From positions 1 to 15,868 of the forward strand of contig JASLCM010000195.1 in NCBI GenBank assembly GCA_030151845.1: a stretch of 15,868 bases of DNA, in the 5' to 3' direction. A program made the position numbers and the translations under genes. The notes under the pieces were generated by a model. It worked only from the letters and a program-made list of their open reading frames with translations. It was not told the origin of the DNA and did not search any database. The stretch's first letter is position 1. Every line of letters starts with the position of its first letter. The stretch is from Bacteroides sp. (GTDB lineage: Bacteria; Bacteroidota; Bacteroidia; Bacteroidales; Bacteroidaceae). This document shows, in pieces, positions 1-7,342 of this stretch.

Positions 1-1326
1 TTCAAAGAGGAGAACCTCCTTATTGTTTTTAAGGGTTATTAAACTAAGATTATTAGGGGTATGAGGGGTTGAATATGTATCTATCAACATAGACCCCGAC
101 GCGTTTAGTAGACCTTTATGAACCCCTAGCTGGTTCCCAATCGGTCTGACTTGTCCCTTAGTATTGACTCTGTATAAATTTGATTGCAGAGGAGACACTG
201 TGGTTGCTCTATAAATAAACTCTCTTCTTGCTTCATTAAATCCTAAAAACTCTTGAACTACCCACTCACCTTTTGTTAGCTGATACTCTTCTCCTTTTAA
301 AATGTTAAATAAGTAGAGATGATTAAATCCGCTTTTCTGGCTTTGATAAATAAAACTTGTTTTATCCCAGGGGAGAAAGACAATAGGGTTTTGTGGTTCC
401 ACATATTTTTCATTGCTTTCCTCAAATAGAACTTGGTTTAAATTACCTGTAGCCACATCGTATTGGCATAGCATTGTATGGTTTTGTTCCCTGTTTACTT
501 CGAATAAGTAGATTGACTTTTCATCGGGAGACCAGGAGATATTGGTGAAAAAACGGTTGGTTGGATCTCCCGTATTGAGGTATATAGTCTCTCCTGTCTT
601 TGTGTTGAAAAGACCGACTCTAACCTGATGGCTAGTCATACCAGCCATGGGGTATCGCTCGAGTGTTAAACTTGCAATACGAGCAGTGATATCAACAAAG
701 GGATACTCCGAGACCATACGTTCATCCATGGAGTAGAAAGCCAGAAACTCTCCTGTAGGACTCCAAAATGTTCCCTTGTTTATACCAAATTCATTTCGAT
801 GAACACTTTGTCCTGCAACAACACCCTCTGGGTTATCTGTTACTTGAGTCTCACCAACAAAGAGATTGTTGTTAAGCGTATAAGCCAACTGTAAAGACTC
901 TATAGAAAAGTCTATATTATCTCCACCTCTAGGAATAGGGAAGCTCTCAATAATTCTACTTTCAACAAAATTGATGAGTACAATAGCCTCTCTGGTTCTA
1001 AGTAAGAGTAAGGGGTGCTTTGCCTTGGGAAATTGAACGTTGTTTAGTCCTGTAATCTCCTTATACCCGTTCTCTTTTAATAGGTGGTTTATCTCTCCAA
1101 GAGTGAAAAGAGTTTTCTCTTTCTTTCCTGTTTTTAAGTTGAGGCTTTGAATTTTACTTGATCCAACTTGAATACAGTCATCGCCCCACCATGTTAAATC
1201 AATATTATCGATGTACAGATAATTATCTCCACCAGGAATGAGGTGGTCTAGTGTGGGGTGCTTTTGCGCTTTTGCTGGACCAGTGAAGATCATGACGAGT
1301 GAAAGAAAAAAGAAAATTTTTTTCAT
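1..1326 (-). CDS. Prolyl tripeptidyl peptidase-like S9 serine peptidase (PtpA/DPP IV family), C-terminal part outside window
   Basis: The first 442 codons are present; the frame is still open at base 1. Residues 1-20 form a signal peptide (MKKIFFFLSLVMIF..., cleavage likely after AKA20), so the enzyme should act in the periplasm or at the surface. The rest is the eight-bladed beta-propeller of the DPP IV family. Motifs HRNEFGI (177-183), KGTFWSP, LAFYSMD and later TNISWSPDE and KGEWVVQEF recur almost unchanged in P. gingivalis PtpA as I remember it. A single Glu (E179) stands where PtpA has Glu205; DPP IV has a Glu pair (EE) in a YEEEF context. By family, it releases N-terminal Xaa-Xaa-Pro tripeptides. 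The alpha/beta-hydrolase domain with the Ser-Asp-His triad lies outside the window (P. gingivalis PtpA has about 732 residues). Its start is 6 nt after the methyltransferase stop, so it is probably the last or a late gene of the cysE unit. Confident of family; tripeptidyl specificity is inferred. Confidence 0.85.
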   Translation of the reverse strand, partial: MKKIFFFLSLVMIFTGPAKAQKHPTLDHLIPGGDNYLYIDNIDLTWWGDDCIQVGSSKIQSLNLKTGKKEKTLFTLGEINHLLKENGYKEITGLNNVQFPKAKHPLLLLRTREAIVLINFVESRIIESFPIPRGGDNIDFSIESLQLAYTLNNNLFVGETQVTDNPEGVVAGQSVHRNEFGINKGTFWSPTGEFLAFYSMDERMVSEYPFVDITARIASLTLERYPMAGMTSHQVRVGLFNTKTGETIYLNTGDPTNRFFTNISWSPDEKSIYLFEVNREQNHTMLCQYDVATGNLNQVLFEESNEKYVEPQNPIVFLPWDKTSFIYQSQKSGFNHLYLFNILKGEEYQLTKGEWVVQEFLGFNEARREFIYRATTVSPLQSNLYRVNTKGQVRPIGNQLGVHKGLLNASGSMLIDTYSTPHTPNNLSLITLKNNKEVLLFE

Positions 1327-1332
1327 GGCTTT

Positions 1333-2631
1333 TTAGTCTCTATCTCTTTTAGTAAAGTTTCTATTTCTTGAAGTTCTTTGTGGTTTGGAGTCTCTGTATT
1401 TATTACCCCCTCCATATTTAGGATCTCTACCTTTAAAATCTCTGCGTTTAAAATCTTTTCTCTCTCTGTATTGCTGCCTGTCAGATTTAAACTCCTTCAT
1501 CTTTCCATCAAAAATGCTGTATGCTCTAAAACTACATGCTAGAGCACCATTAAATAGTGGAATCTTCTCGGAGTGTCTTAAGCCTATGCTATCAAAACAC
1601 TCATCTCGGTAGGAGAGGATCCATGCAGTATTGCCTGTAAACTCGTGTTTTAAACGTTCTCCGATAGTTTCATAGAGCTGTAAGAGGTTATTGGTGGATA
1701 TTCTTTCACCATAAGGTGGATTTGTAACAATTATCGCTTTTGCCTCAGGCTTTGTAAACTCTTCAATAGGTTTTAAAGCTAAAACAACTTCTTTTGTTAC
1801 GCCAGCAGCTTTGATGTTGTGCGTAGCAATAGCTATAGCTTGAGGATCTTTGTCGTAAGCATATATTTTGTGCTTAAAGTCCCTCTCCATGCTCTCATCA
1901 TTATATATCTCATCAAAGAGATCAGCATCAAAATCGGGCCATTTTTCAAAAGCAAAAGACTTTCTGAATAGTCCAGGAGCAATATTACGTGCAATAAGAG
2001 CAGCCTCGATTGCAATCGTTCCTGATCCACACATTGGATCTATAAGATCGCAATCTCCTTTCCACCCTGTTAATAGAATCATTCCTGCTGCTAAAATTTC
2101 ATTCAAAGGAGCTTCTACAGCCTCTTGCCTATAGCCTCTTCGGTGAAGCGAATCTCCAGAAGAGTCCAATGAAAGTGTACATTTAGTCTCTGCAATGTGA
2201 ATGTTAATTAGTAAATCTGGATTATTTAAACGAACCGATGGACGCTTGTTGTATTTTTCTCTAAAATAATCGGCTATAGCGTCTTTAACCCTATAGGAGA
2301 CAAATTTAGAGTGCCTAAATTCGTTGCTAAAAACTACGGCATCAATAGCAAAACTTTTAGAGGGGTCTAATATCCCATCCCAGTTCATGTTCTTAATGGC
2401 CTCATAAACTTCGTCGGCATTGTTTGCTTGAAAATGTTTAATAGGCTTAAGGATTCGTATGGCTGTTCGAAGGTGGAAATTGGCCTTATAGAGAAGCTCC
2501 TTATCTCCACTGAAAGAGACCATTCGACGCCCTATTTGTACATCATTTGCACCAAGTTCAATCAACTCTTTTGCTAAAACCTCTTCCAATCCTTGAAAGG
2601 TTTTTGCTATCATCTCAAAATTTTGCCCCAT
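1333..2631 (-). CDS. THUMP-domain class I SAM-dependent RNA methyltransferase (RlmL N-terminal-like, 23S rRNA guanine-N2)
   Basis: A 432-residue protein of the family long annotated as 'N6-adenine DNA methylase' and now placed with the RlmL half of E. coli RlmKL, which makes m2G2445 in 23S rRNA. The order is an N-terminal ferredoxin-like part (FEMIAKTFQGLEEVLAKEL, 5-23), a THUMP domain (about 45-155), then a Rossmann methyltransferase domain. SAM-binding motif DPMCGSGT is at 198-205, the acidic YAYDKD motif at 258-262 and the catalytic NPPYGERI motif at 304-311. Residues from about 381 to the end form an Arg/Lys/Asp-rich, low-complexity tail with repeated RDFK-type units, likely an RNA-binding extension. 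It lies 22 nt downstream of cysE and 6 nt upstream of the S9 peptidase, so the three are probably co-transcribed. M7 is a possible later start, but M1 fits the usual N terminus. Exact target nucleotide is inferred from the family. Confidence 0.88.
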   Translation of the reverse strand: MGQNFEMIAKTFQGLEEVLAKELIELGANDVQIGRRMVSFSGDKELLYKANFHLRTAIRILKPIKHFQANNADEVYEAIKNMNWDGILDPSKSFAIDAVVFSNEFRHSKFVSYRVKDAIADYFREKYNKRPSVRLNNPDLLINIHIAETKCTLSLDSSGDSLHRRGYRQEAVEAPLNEILAAGMILLTGWKGDCDLIDPMCGSGTIAIEAALIARNIAPGLFRKSFAFEKWPDFDADLFDEIYNDESMERDFKHKIYAYDKDPQAIAIATHNIKAAGVTKEVVLALKPIEEFTKPEAKAIIVTNPPYGERISTNNLLQLYETIGERLKHEFTGNTAWILSYRDECFDSIGLRHSEKIPLFNGALACSFRAYSIFDGKMKEFKSDRQQYRERKDFKRRDFKGRDPKYGGGNKYRDSKPQRTSRNRNFTKRDRD

Positions 2632-2653
2632 GAGCTTTGTTTGTCTTTAAATA

Positions 2654-3562
2654 TTATCTGCTATTGCTAGCTTTACTTTGTAAAATTCTAGTTCCAGGCT
2701 CTACATCTTCTGTAACCCAGATGTTCCCTCCAACAACTGCACCTTTTCCTATCGTTATTCGACCTAAAATTGTAGCGTTAGAGTAAATAATAACATCGTC
2801 TTCAATAATTGGATGTCTAATAATTCCCTTGATAGGTTTTCCCTCCTCATCAAGTGGGAAGCTTTTTGCGCCAAGCGTAACACCCTGGTATAATTTAACG
2901 TTTTTACCAATAATAGTTGTAGCACCAATCACTACACCAGTTCCATGATCAATTGTAAAGTAGCTGCCAATTTGAGCTCCTGGATGGATATCTATACCTG
3001 TCTCACTGTGAGCCATCTCTGTAATCATTCTTGGGATAAGTGGAACTCCTAATTCTAGTAGCTGATGAGCTATTCGATAATTACTAATGGCTTTTATTGC
3101 TGGATAACAATAGATAACCTCTCCGTAGTTAGTGGCTGCAGGGTCCCCATTAAATGCCGCTTCCACATCTGTAGCTAGAATCTCTCTCATTTCAGGAAGT
3201 TTACTAATGAACTTTGCAGCTATTTGATCTGCTTTTATCTGTTGTTTATCCAAGCAGTTTTGACAATCAGAATCGGGTAGTACAAAGCAAAGACCAGCCA
3301 AAACTTGCTCTGATAACAAGTGAAAAAGCTTCTCTATATTTACCCCAATGTGGTATTTTATAGTTCGGCTATTGATACTTGACTTTCCATAATATCCAGG
3401 GAAAAGAGTAGCTCTACATAAATCGATGATGCGATTTAAAGTCTTGGCAGAGGGGAGGGACTCTCCATCTTTGTGTTGATGAATTAATTCTTTATAAGAT
3501 TCACTATCAGAGAGTAAGTCTATAGTTTTTGTGAGAATATGAGTGAAATCGGTCGAATTCAT
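2654..3562 (-). CDS. cysE: Serine O-acetyltransferase
   Basis: This 302-residue protein is the first enzyme of cysteine synthesis: acetyl-CoA plus L-serine gives O-acetylserine, used next by cysteine synthase. The N-terminal half is the helical SATase domain (about 1-185). The C-terminal half is a left-handed beta-helix of hexapeptide repeats (about 190-295), including GIDIHPGAQIGSYF, IDHGTGVVIGAT and a second set, IGKGAVVGG. D191 and H206 correspond to the catalytic Asp143 and His158 of E. coli CysE. It is longer than the E. coli protein (273) because of an N-terminal extension, as is usual for Bacteroidetes forms; C100 and C103 form a DCQNC pair in the helical domain. It is the first gene of a unit with the RNA methyltransferase (22-nt gap) and S9 peptidase. 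No cysteine synthase is nearby. A promoter-like box and an inverted repeat sit just upstream (3595-3630). Confidence 0.95.
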   Translation of the reverse strand: MNSTDFTHILTKTIDLLSDSESYKELIHQHKDGESLPSAKTLNRIIDLCRATLFPGYYGKSSINSRTIKYHIGVNIEKLFHLLSEQVLAGLCFVLPDSDCQNCLDKQQIKADQIAAKFISKLPEMREILATDVEAAFNGDPAATNYGEVIYCYPAIKAISNYRIAHQLLELGVPLIPRMITEMAHSETGIDIHPGAQIGSYFTIDHGTGVVIGATTIIGKNVKLYQGVTLGAKSFPLDEEGKPIKGIIRHPIIEDDVIIYSNATILGRITIGKGAVVGGNIWVTEDVEPGTRILQSKASNSR

Positions 3563-3594
3563 CTAAATAATTTAATTAATGCGCATATTAGGAA

Positions 3595-3626
3595 CAAAGG
3601 TAAGCATCTTGGTCTAATAAAAAAAG
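3595..3626 (-). promoter_or_regulatory. Putative cysE promoter (Bacteroidetes type)
   Basis: Read on the minus strand, TACCTTTG (3602 down to 3595) is a perfect match to the Bacteroides -7 consensus TAnnTTTG. A T-run (about 3625-3619) lies near the expected -33 position but has no clean TTTG. Transcription would start near 3588, giving a leader of about 25 nt before the cysE ATG. It lies downstream of the rnr terminator, so cysE can be expressed on its own. Confidence 0.5.
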
Positions 3627-3630
3627 ATGC
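3604..3630. repeat. Operator-like inverted repeat in the cysE promoter spacer
   Basis: GCATCTT (3604-3610) and AAGATGC (3624-3630) are perfect 7-bp inverted arms separated by 13 bp, with arm centres 20 bp apart, about two helical turns. The repeat covers the spacer between the presumed -33 region and the TACCTTTG box of cysE. It could be a binding site for a dimeric regulator, or a weak hairpin; with 7-bp arms in AT-rich DNA, chance is possible. Confidence 0.35.
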
Positions 3631-3639
3631 CTATCTATA

Positions 3640-3673
3640 AAAAAATCTCTCTATTGCAATAGAGAGATTTTTT
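3640..3673. terminator. Palindromic rho-independent terminator downstream of rnr
   Basis: A perfect inverted repeat with 17-bp arms (AAAAAATCTCTCTATTG and its complement) and no spacer starts 29 nt past the rnr stop codon. The A-run and T-run at its ends give U-tracts on both strands, so it could terminate in either direction. Its main use here must be to end rnr before the cysE promoter. Confidence 0.85.
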
Positions 3674-3702
3674 GTGTTTTTTTATCTAAAAAAAAGCGGT
3701 GT

Positions 3703-5850
3703 CTACTTTTTGTTTAACACAAAGTCGAGTTGTTTCTTTTCTAAGTTTGCTTTAACAACAGTAATATTAACCTCATCACCGAGAGAGAGAACTTTTTTAG
3801 TTTTCCTTCCTCTTAAACAGTAATTTTTCTCATCGAACTCATAATAGTCATCATCTAAGTCTCTCATGGGAACCATCCCCTCACACTTATTCTCTGTAAG
3901 TTCCACATAAATACCCCATTCTGTGACGCCAGAAATAACACCATCAAATTTTTGGCCAATCTTATCTGCCATAAATTCAACCTGCTTGTATTTGATAGAC
4001 GCCCGCTCGGCATTAGCTGCTATTTGTTCCATAGTAGAACAGTGTTCGCAAATGTTTTCATATTTTCCCGTAGACGCACTCTTTCCTCCCTCTAAGTAGT
4101 GGGTTAGTAATCGATGGACTATCAAGTCAGGGTATCTACGAATGGGAGAGGTAAAATGGGTATAGTAATCAAAGGCCAATCCATAATGCCCTATATTTTC
4201 AGTAGTGTATCTAGCCTTTTGCATGGCACGAATAGATACGGTCTCTATTAGGTTTTCTTCTTTTTTACCCTGTGCCTCTTTTAATAGATTGTTAAGTGAG
4301 TCTGTGAGCGTTTTTCTATTTCCTGTAGTACGAATCGTATATCCGAACTTTGCAATGAAGTGAGAGAGATTTTCTAATTTCTCTGGGTCTGGTAGATCAT
4401 GTACACGGTAGGGAAGCGTCTTGGGTTTCTTATTGCCAGAAACCTTACCAACAGTCTCAGCTACTGTTTTATTAGCAATTAGCATAAACTCCTCAATTAG
4501 CTTATTCGCTTCTTTAGCCTCTTTAAAGTATACACCTATTGGTTTGCCCTCCTTATCAAGCTCAAATTTAACCTCATACCGATCAAAATTAACAGCCCCA
4601 TTTTTAAAGCGTTTTTCCCTTAAAATTTGTGCCAGCTTGTTTAGCATGAGGATCTCCTCTTTGTATTCACCTTTCCCCGTTTCAATAACAGTTTGTGCCT
4701 CTTCGTAAGCAAACCTACGGATGGAGCGAACAACTGTATGTTTGATTCGATAATCTCTTATATCACCCTCTTCCGTGAAGTTAAAGATAACCGAGAAAGC
4801 GAGCTTGTCCTCATCTGGTCTTAGTGAGCAAATGTAGTTGCATAAACGTTCAGGCAGCATAGGTATGGTTCGGTCTACTAAATAGACAGAGGTAGCACGT
4901 TTTTCTGCTTCCCTATCAATAATATCTCCTTCCTGTACATAGTGGCTTACATCTGCAATATGAACACCTACCTCCCATAAACCATTCTCTAGTTGACGAA
5001 TAGATAGTGCATCATCAAAGTCTTTAGCATCTTTGGGGTCTATTGTGAATGTAGGAACACCTCTTAGGTCTTCTCTTTTTGCTATTTCTTCTTTTGATAT
5101 TTGGTCTGAAATTTTATTCGCAGCTTCTTCTACTTGCTCTGGGTATTTATAGGGAAGTCCAAATTCTGCCAAGATAGCATGCATCTCAGTATCATTATCT
5201 CCCGATTTACCTAAAATATCAATAACCTCCCCAATGGGATTTTTAGCGTCTTCAGGCCACTCTACTACCTTTACAAGAGCTTTATCCCCTGTTTTACCTC
5301 CCTTTAGTTTATCTTTAGGAATAAAAATGTCATTACCGAGCGTTCTGTTTTCTGTAATAAGAAAGGCGTAAGCCTTGGAAACGTCTAAGTCGCCTACAAA
5401 AGTTTCGTCTGCTCGCTCTAGTACTTCAACCACTTTGGCTCTACTCTTCTCCTCCGCATTGGTGTAGAGATAGACTCTCACTTTATCTTTATTCATTGCA
5501 TGCGCAGAATCTTCCTCGTGCACGGGTATAAATTCTTCACTACTCCCTTCTGGGATAAACCCATTTTTTCCGTTGCTTTTTCGTACAAACGAACCAATGA
5601 GCTCCTCGCTCTCCATGGCTAGTTCAAAAGCTCCTTTTTGTGTCTGACGCAGGAAGTTGTCATCAACCATGCGATGAACTATCTCTTTGCAAAGCATCTT
5701 TTGTGGATGGGTCTTTAACTTTAATGTTTTAAATAGTTGTCTTAAAGTAAAGCTTGAACCTATATTGTGTTGGAAGAAAGATTTAAGAAGTGAGACTAAC
5801 TCACTCTTTTTCATTCTTTTTCCTGCTTTCTTTTCTCTTTTATGTTTCAT
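3703..5850 (-). CDS. rnr: Ribonuclease R (3'-5' exoribonuclease, RNB family)
   Basis: This 715-residue cytoplasmic enzyme degrades structured RNA from the 3' end to nucleoside monophosphates. The N-terminal winged-helix segment (about 13-75) and cold-shock/OB domains (about 85-210) precede the RNB catalytic domain (about 258-590). D271, D277, D279 and D280 in TIDPKDAKDFDDAL match the four metal-binding aspartates of E. coli RNase R/II. The RNB signature runs through HFTSPIRRYPDLIVHR (565-580). A C-terminal S1 domain starts near FDGVISGVTEWGIYVEL (635-651), followed by a Lys-rich end. Length is normal for Bacteroidetes, shorter than the 813 of E. coli. The first ATG (5850) gives a very basic leader; M13 (ATG 5814-5812) follows a purine-rich GGAAAAAGA and is an equally good start. 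It has its own promoter and terminator, so it is probably monocistronic. Confidence 0.96.
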   Translation of the reverse strand: MKHKREKKAGKRMKKSELVSLLKSFFQHNIGSSFTLRQLFKTLKLKTHPQKMLCKEIVHRMVDDNFLRQTQKGAFELAMESEELIGSFVRKSNGKNGFIPEGSSEEFIPVHEEDSAHAMNKDKVRVYLYTNAEEKSRAKVVEVLERADETFVGDLDVSKAYAFLITENRTLGNDIFIPKDKLKGGKTGDKALVKVVEWPEDAKNPIGEVIDILGKSGDNDTEMHAILAEFGLPYKYPEQVEEAANKISDQISKEEIAKREDLRGVPTFTIDPKDAKDFDDALSIRQLENGLWEVGVHIADVSHYVQEGDIIDREAEKRATSVYLVDRTIPMLPERLCNYICSLRPDEDKLAFSVIFNFTEEGDIRDYRIKHTVVRSIRRFAYEEAQTVIETGKGEYKEEILMLNKLAQILREKRFKNGAVNFDRYEVKFELDKEGKPIGVYFKEAKEANKLIEEFMLIANKTVAETVGKVSGNKKPKTLPYRVHDLPDPEKLENLSHFIAKFGYTIRTTGNRKTLTDSLNNLLKEAQGKKEENLIETVSIRAMQKARYTTENIGHYGLAFDYYTHFTSPIRRYPDLIVHRLLTHYLEGGKSASTGKYENICEHCSTMEQIAANAERASIKYKQVEFMADKIGQKFDGVISGVTEWGIYVELTENKCEGMVPMRDLDDDYYEFDEKNYCLRGRKTKKVLSLGDEVNITVVKANLEKKQLDFVLNKK

Positions 5851-5913
5851 ATGTTTTTATTAAAAATCTAGCTTTTTGAACCTAAGTCATAAGAAGGGTG
5901 GTGTAAGATACGA

Positions 5914-5945
5914 AAAAGGTATAAAACTATATCTATATAAACAAA
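5914..5945 (-). promoter_or_regulatory. Putative rnr promoter (Bacteroidetes type), nested in the preceding terminator
   Basis: On the minus strand a TTTG box (5945 down to 5942) is followed, after 20 nt, by TACCTTTT (5921 down to 5914). This fits TTTG-N19-21-TAnnTTTG with a single mismatch at the last base. The start point would be near 5907, about 57 nt before the first rnr ATG. The TTTG box lies inside the distal arm of the susD terminator stem. Confidence 0.55.
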
Positions 5946-5982
5946 TAGTCTATTATTTATTCAATAATAGACTATTTGTTTA
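5938..5982 (-). terminator. Terminator of the metzincin-SusC-SusD operon
   Basis: A 20-bp perfect stem (5938-5957 paired with 5963-5982) with a 5-nt loop starts 7 nt after the susD stop codon. The stem is AT-rich (core AATAGTCTATTATT). On the minus strand it is followed by an AT-rich stretch with only a short T-run rather than a long U-tract, so it may also act as a 3'-end stabiliser. Confidence 0.75.
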
Positions 5983-5988
5983 GTGTAT

Positions 5989-7332
5989 TTAGTTGGCTAA
6001 GTTGGGATTTGCATGAATTGCCTCTGGAGGAATGGGTATTGTATATCGAGGGTCATCTTGTTTAAGTGTATGAACCTCTCCTTTTAAGTTTTTTACAATT
6101 TCAGGGCGTTTGGTTCTTCTTAAGTCGAACCAACGGTGGCCCTCATTTACTAACTCTCTTGCCCGTTCATCCAAGATGAAGTTTAGAAGTTCTTTCTGAT
6201 TCATCCCTTCGAGTTCGTTAGCCAGAGCATTATAAGCTGCAGAGGAGTATCTTTTAATAGCCAGTTGAAGTAAGAACTCTTTGGCCTCGGCTAACTTATT
6301 AAGCTGGGCTTCAGCCTCAGCTGCTGTTAAAAGAACTTCAGCCAATCGAAAGGTGGTAGTATAGTGATTGGTTCCCCCCTTATTGGGTTTGTACTTCACT
6401 TCAGAGCCTTCTTTATTCTCCTCTTTTGTAAAGAAGAGCTCTTTTCTTTTATCACCTTCTTTATATTTCTTTATAAAAGAGAGAGGTATAACTGTTGCGT
6501 TCTTAACATCCGAAGGGAATACAAGCTCAATCGCTGTTATATTCTCCGTAGAAGTATAATGGTTGGGTAGGAGAGGAGCTTCTCCATTTAAATCTTCAAG
6601 TTTGTACGATTGCTTAAGAACCTCTTTAGCACTCAGTGAACTTTTTTCCCAATCTCCCATGTAGAGATGTACTCTTGCAGAAAGAGCCTCTGCTGCAGCT
6701 GGTGTAAATCGATAGGAGAAGCTATTGTCCCACTTCTCTACATTTAGTAGCTGTTTAGCAGTTTCAATATCTTTTAAAATTGCAGTATAGCACTCCTCTA
6801 CACTATTTCTTTTTCTCTCTTTCTCCGTATCTGTATCTAGAACAATAGGTATTGCTTTGGTTGCCTTAGCTCCCTCTTTTGTATAAGGTTCACCATGTAG
6901 ATTCACAAGAAGAAAATGCATATAAGCACGTAGAAGAAAAGATTCACCAATGAGCTGATCTACTTCAGCTTTACTCTTGGATTCAATCTTGTCTCGATTC
7001 TCAATGATCTGGTTAACAATAAAGAGAACATGGTAATAGTTTTTCCAGTCTGTTCTTGCAAAAGAGGTTTTGCTAGAAGCATCATTCCAAATTTCTAGGT
7101 CACCATATTTATTCTGACTGTACTCCTCATTGATTACTTGCATTTCATCGGAGCGAAACCCAATAAAGCCTCTATCGTTTGGGACAGCCTTATAGGCTTT
7201 GGCTAGAAGAGCTCTATACTCCTCCGCAGTAGTTGGAATGACTTTACCTACTGGCTGTATATCTAAGAAACTATCGCAAGAGGTTAGCAGCAATACAAGG
7301 AAGCTAACCATATAGATTGTTTTATTTTTCAT
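5989..7332 (-). CDS. SusD/RagB-family outer-membrane nutrient-binding lipoprotein
   Basis: This 447-residue lipoprotein has a type II signal peptide with lipobox LLTSC and lipidated C19, followed by the usual DSFLDIQP start of mature SusD proteins. Being anchored in the outer membrane, it should form the lid over the SusC barrel and bind ligand at the cell surface. Helical TPR-like segments characteristic of the fold are visible: GESFLLRAYMHFLLVNL (about 130), TPAAAEALSARVHLYMGDW (about 210) and LAEVLLTAAEAEAQL (about 330). The conserved C-terminal EGHRWFDLRRT motif is present, so it is complete, though short compared with glycan-binding SusD proteins (500 or more residues). It follows susC by 10 nt and is the last gene of the operon. 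The ligand cannot be read from sequence; the protease two genes upstream suggests peptides. Confidence 0.92.
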   Translation of the reverse strand: MKNKTIYMVSFLVLLLTSCDSFLDIQPVGKVIPTTAEEYRALLAKAYKAVPNDRGFIGFRSDEMQVINEEYSQNKYGDLEIWNDASSKTSFARTDWKNYYHVLFIVNQIIENRDKIESKSKAEVDQLIGESFLLRAYMHFLLVNLHGEPYTKEGAKATKAIPIVLDTDTEKERKRNSVEECYTAILKDIETAKQLLNVEKWDNSFSYRFTPAAAEALSARVHLYMGDWEKSSLSAKEVLKQSYKLEDLNGEAPLLPNHYTSTENITAIELVFPSDVKNATVIPLSFIKKYKEGDKRKELFFTKEENKEGSEVKYKPNKGGTNHYTTTFRLAEVLLTAAEAEAQLNKLAEAKEFLLQLAIKRYSSAAYNALANELEGMNQKELLNFILDERARELVNEGHRWFDLRRTKRPEIVKNLKGEVHTLKQDDPRYTIPIPPEAIHANPNLAN

Positions 7333-7342
7333 TTTGTTTGGT

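Noticed and set aside
1868..2134. 88-codon plus-strand ORF inside the methyltransferase gene
   Set aside because: It is antisense to the conserved SAM-binding region; the composition follows from the methyltransferase codons.
3640..3673. 34-bp perfect palindrome as a mobile-element end or recombination site
   Set aside because: The outer A/T runs, the position just after the rnr stop and the lack of a second copy in the window fit a rho-independent terminator.
5989..7332. SusD truncated or a pseudogene because it is only 447 residues
   Set aside because: The lipobox, helical repeats, the EGHRWFDLRRT motif and an orderly C terminus are all present; shorter SusD proteins are known.
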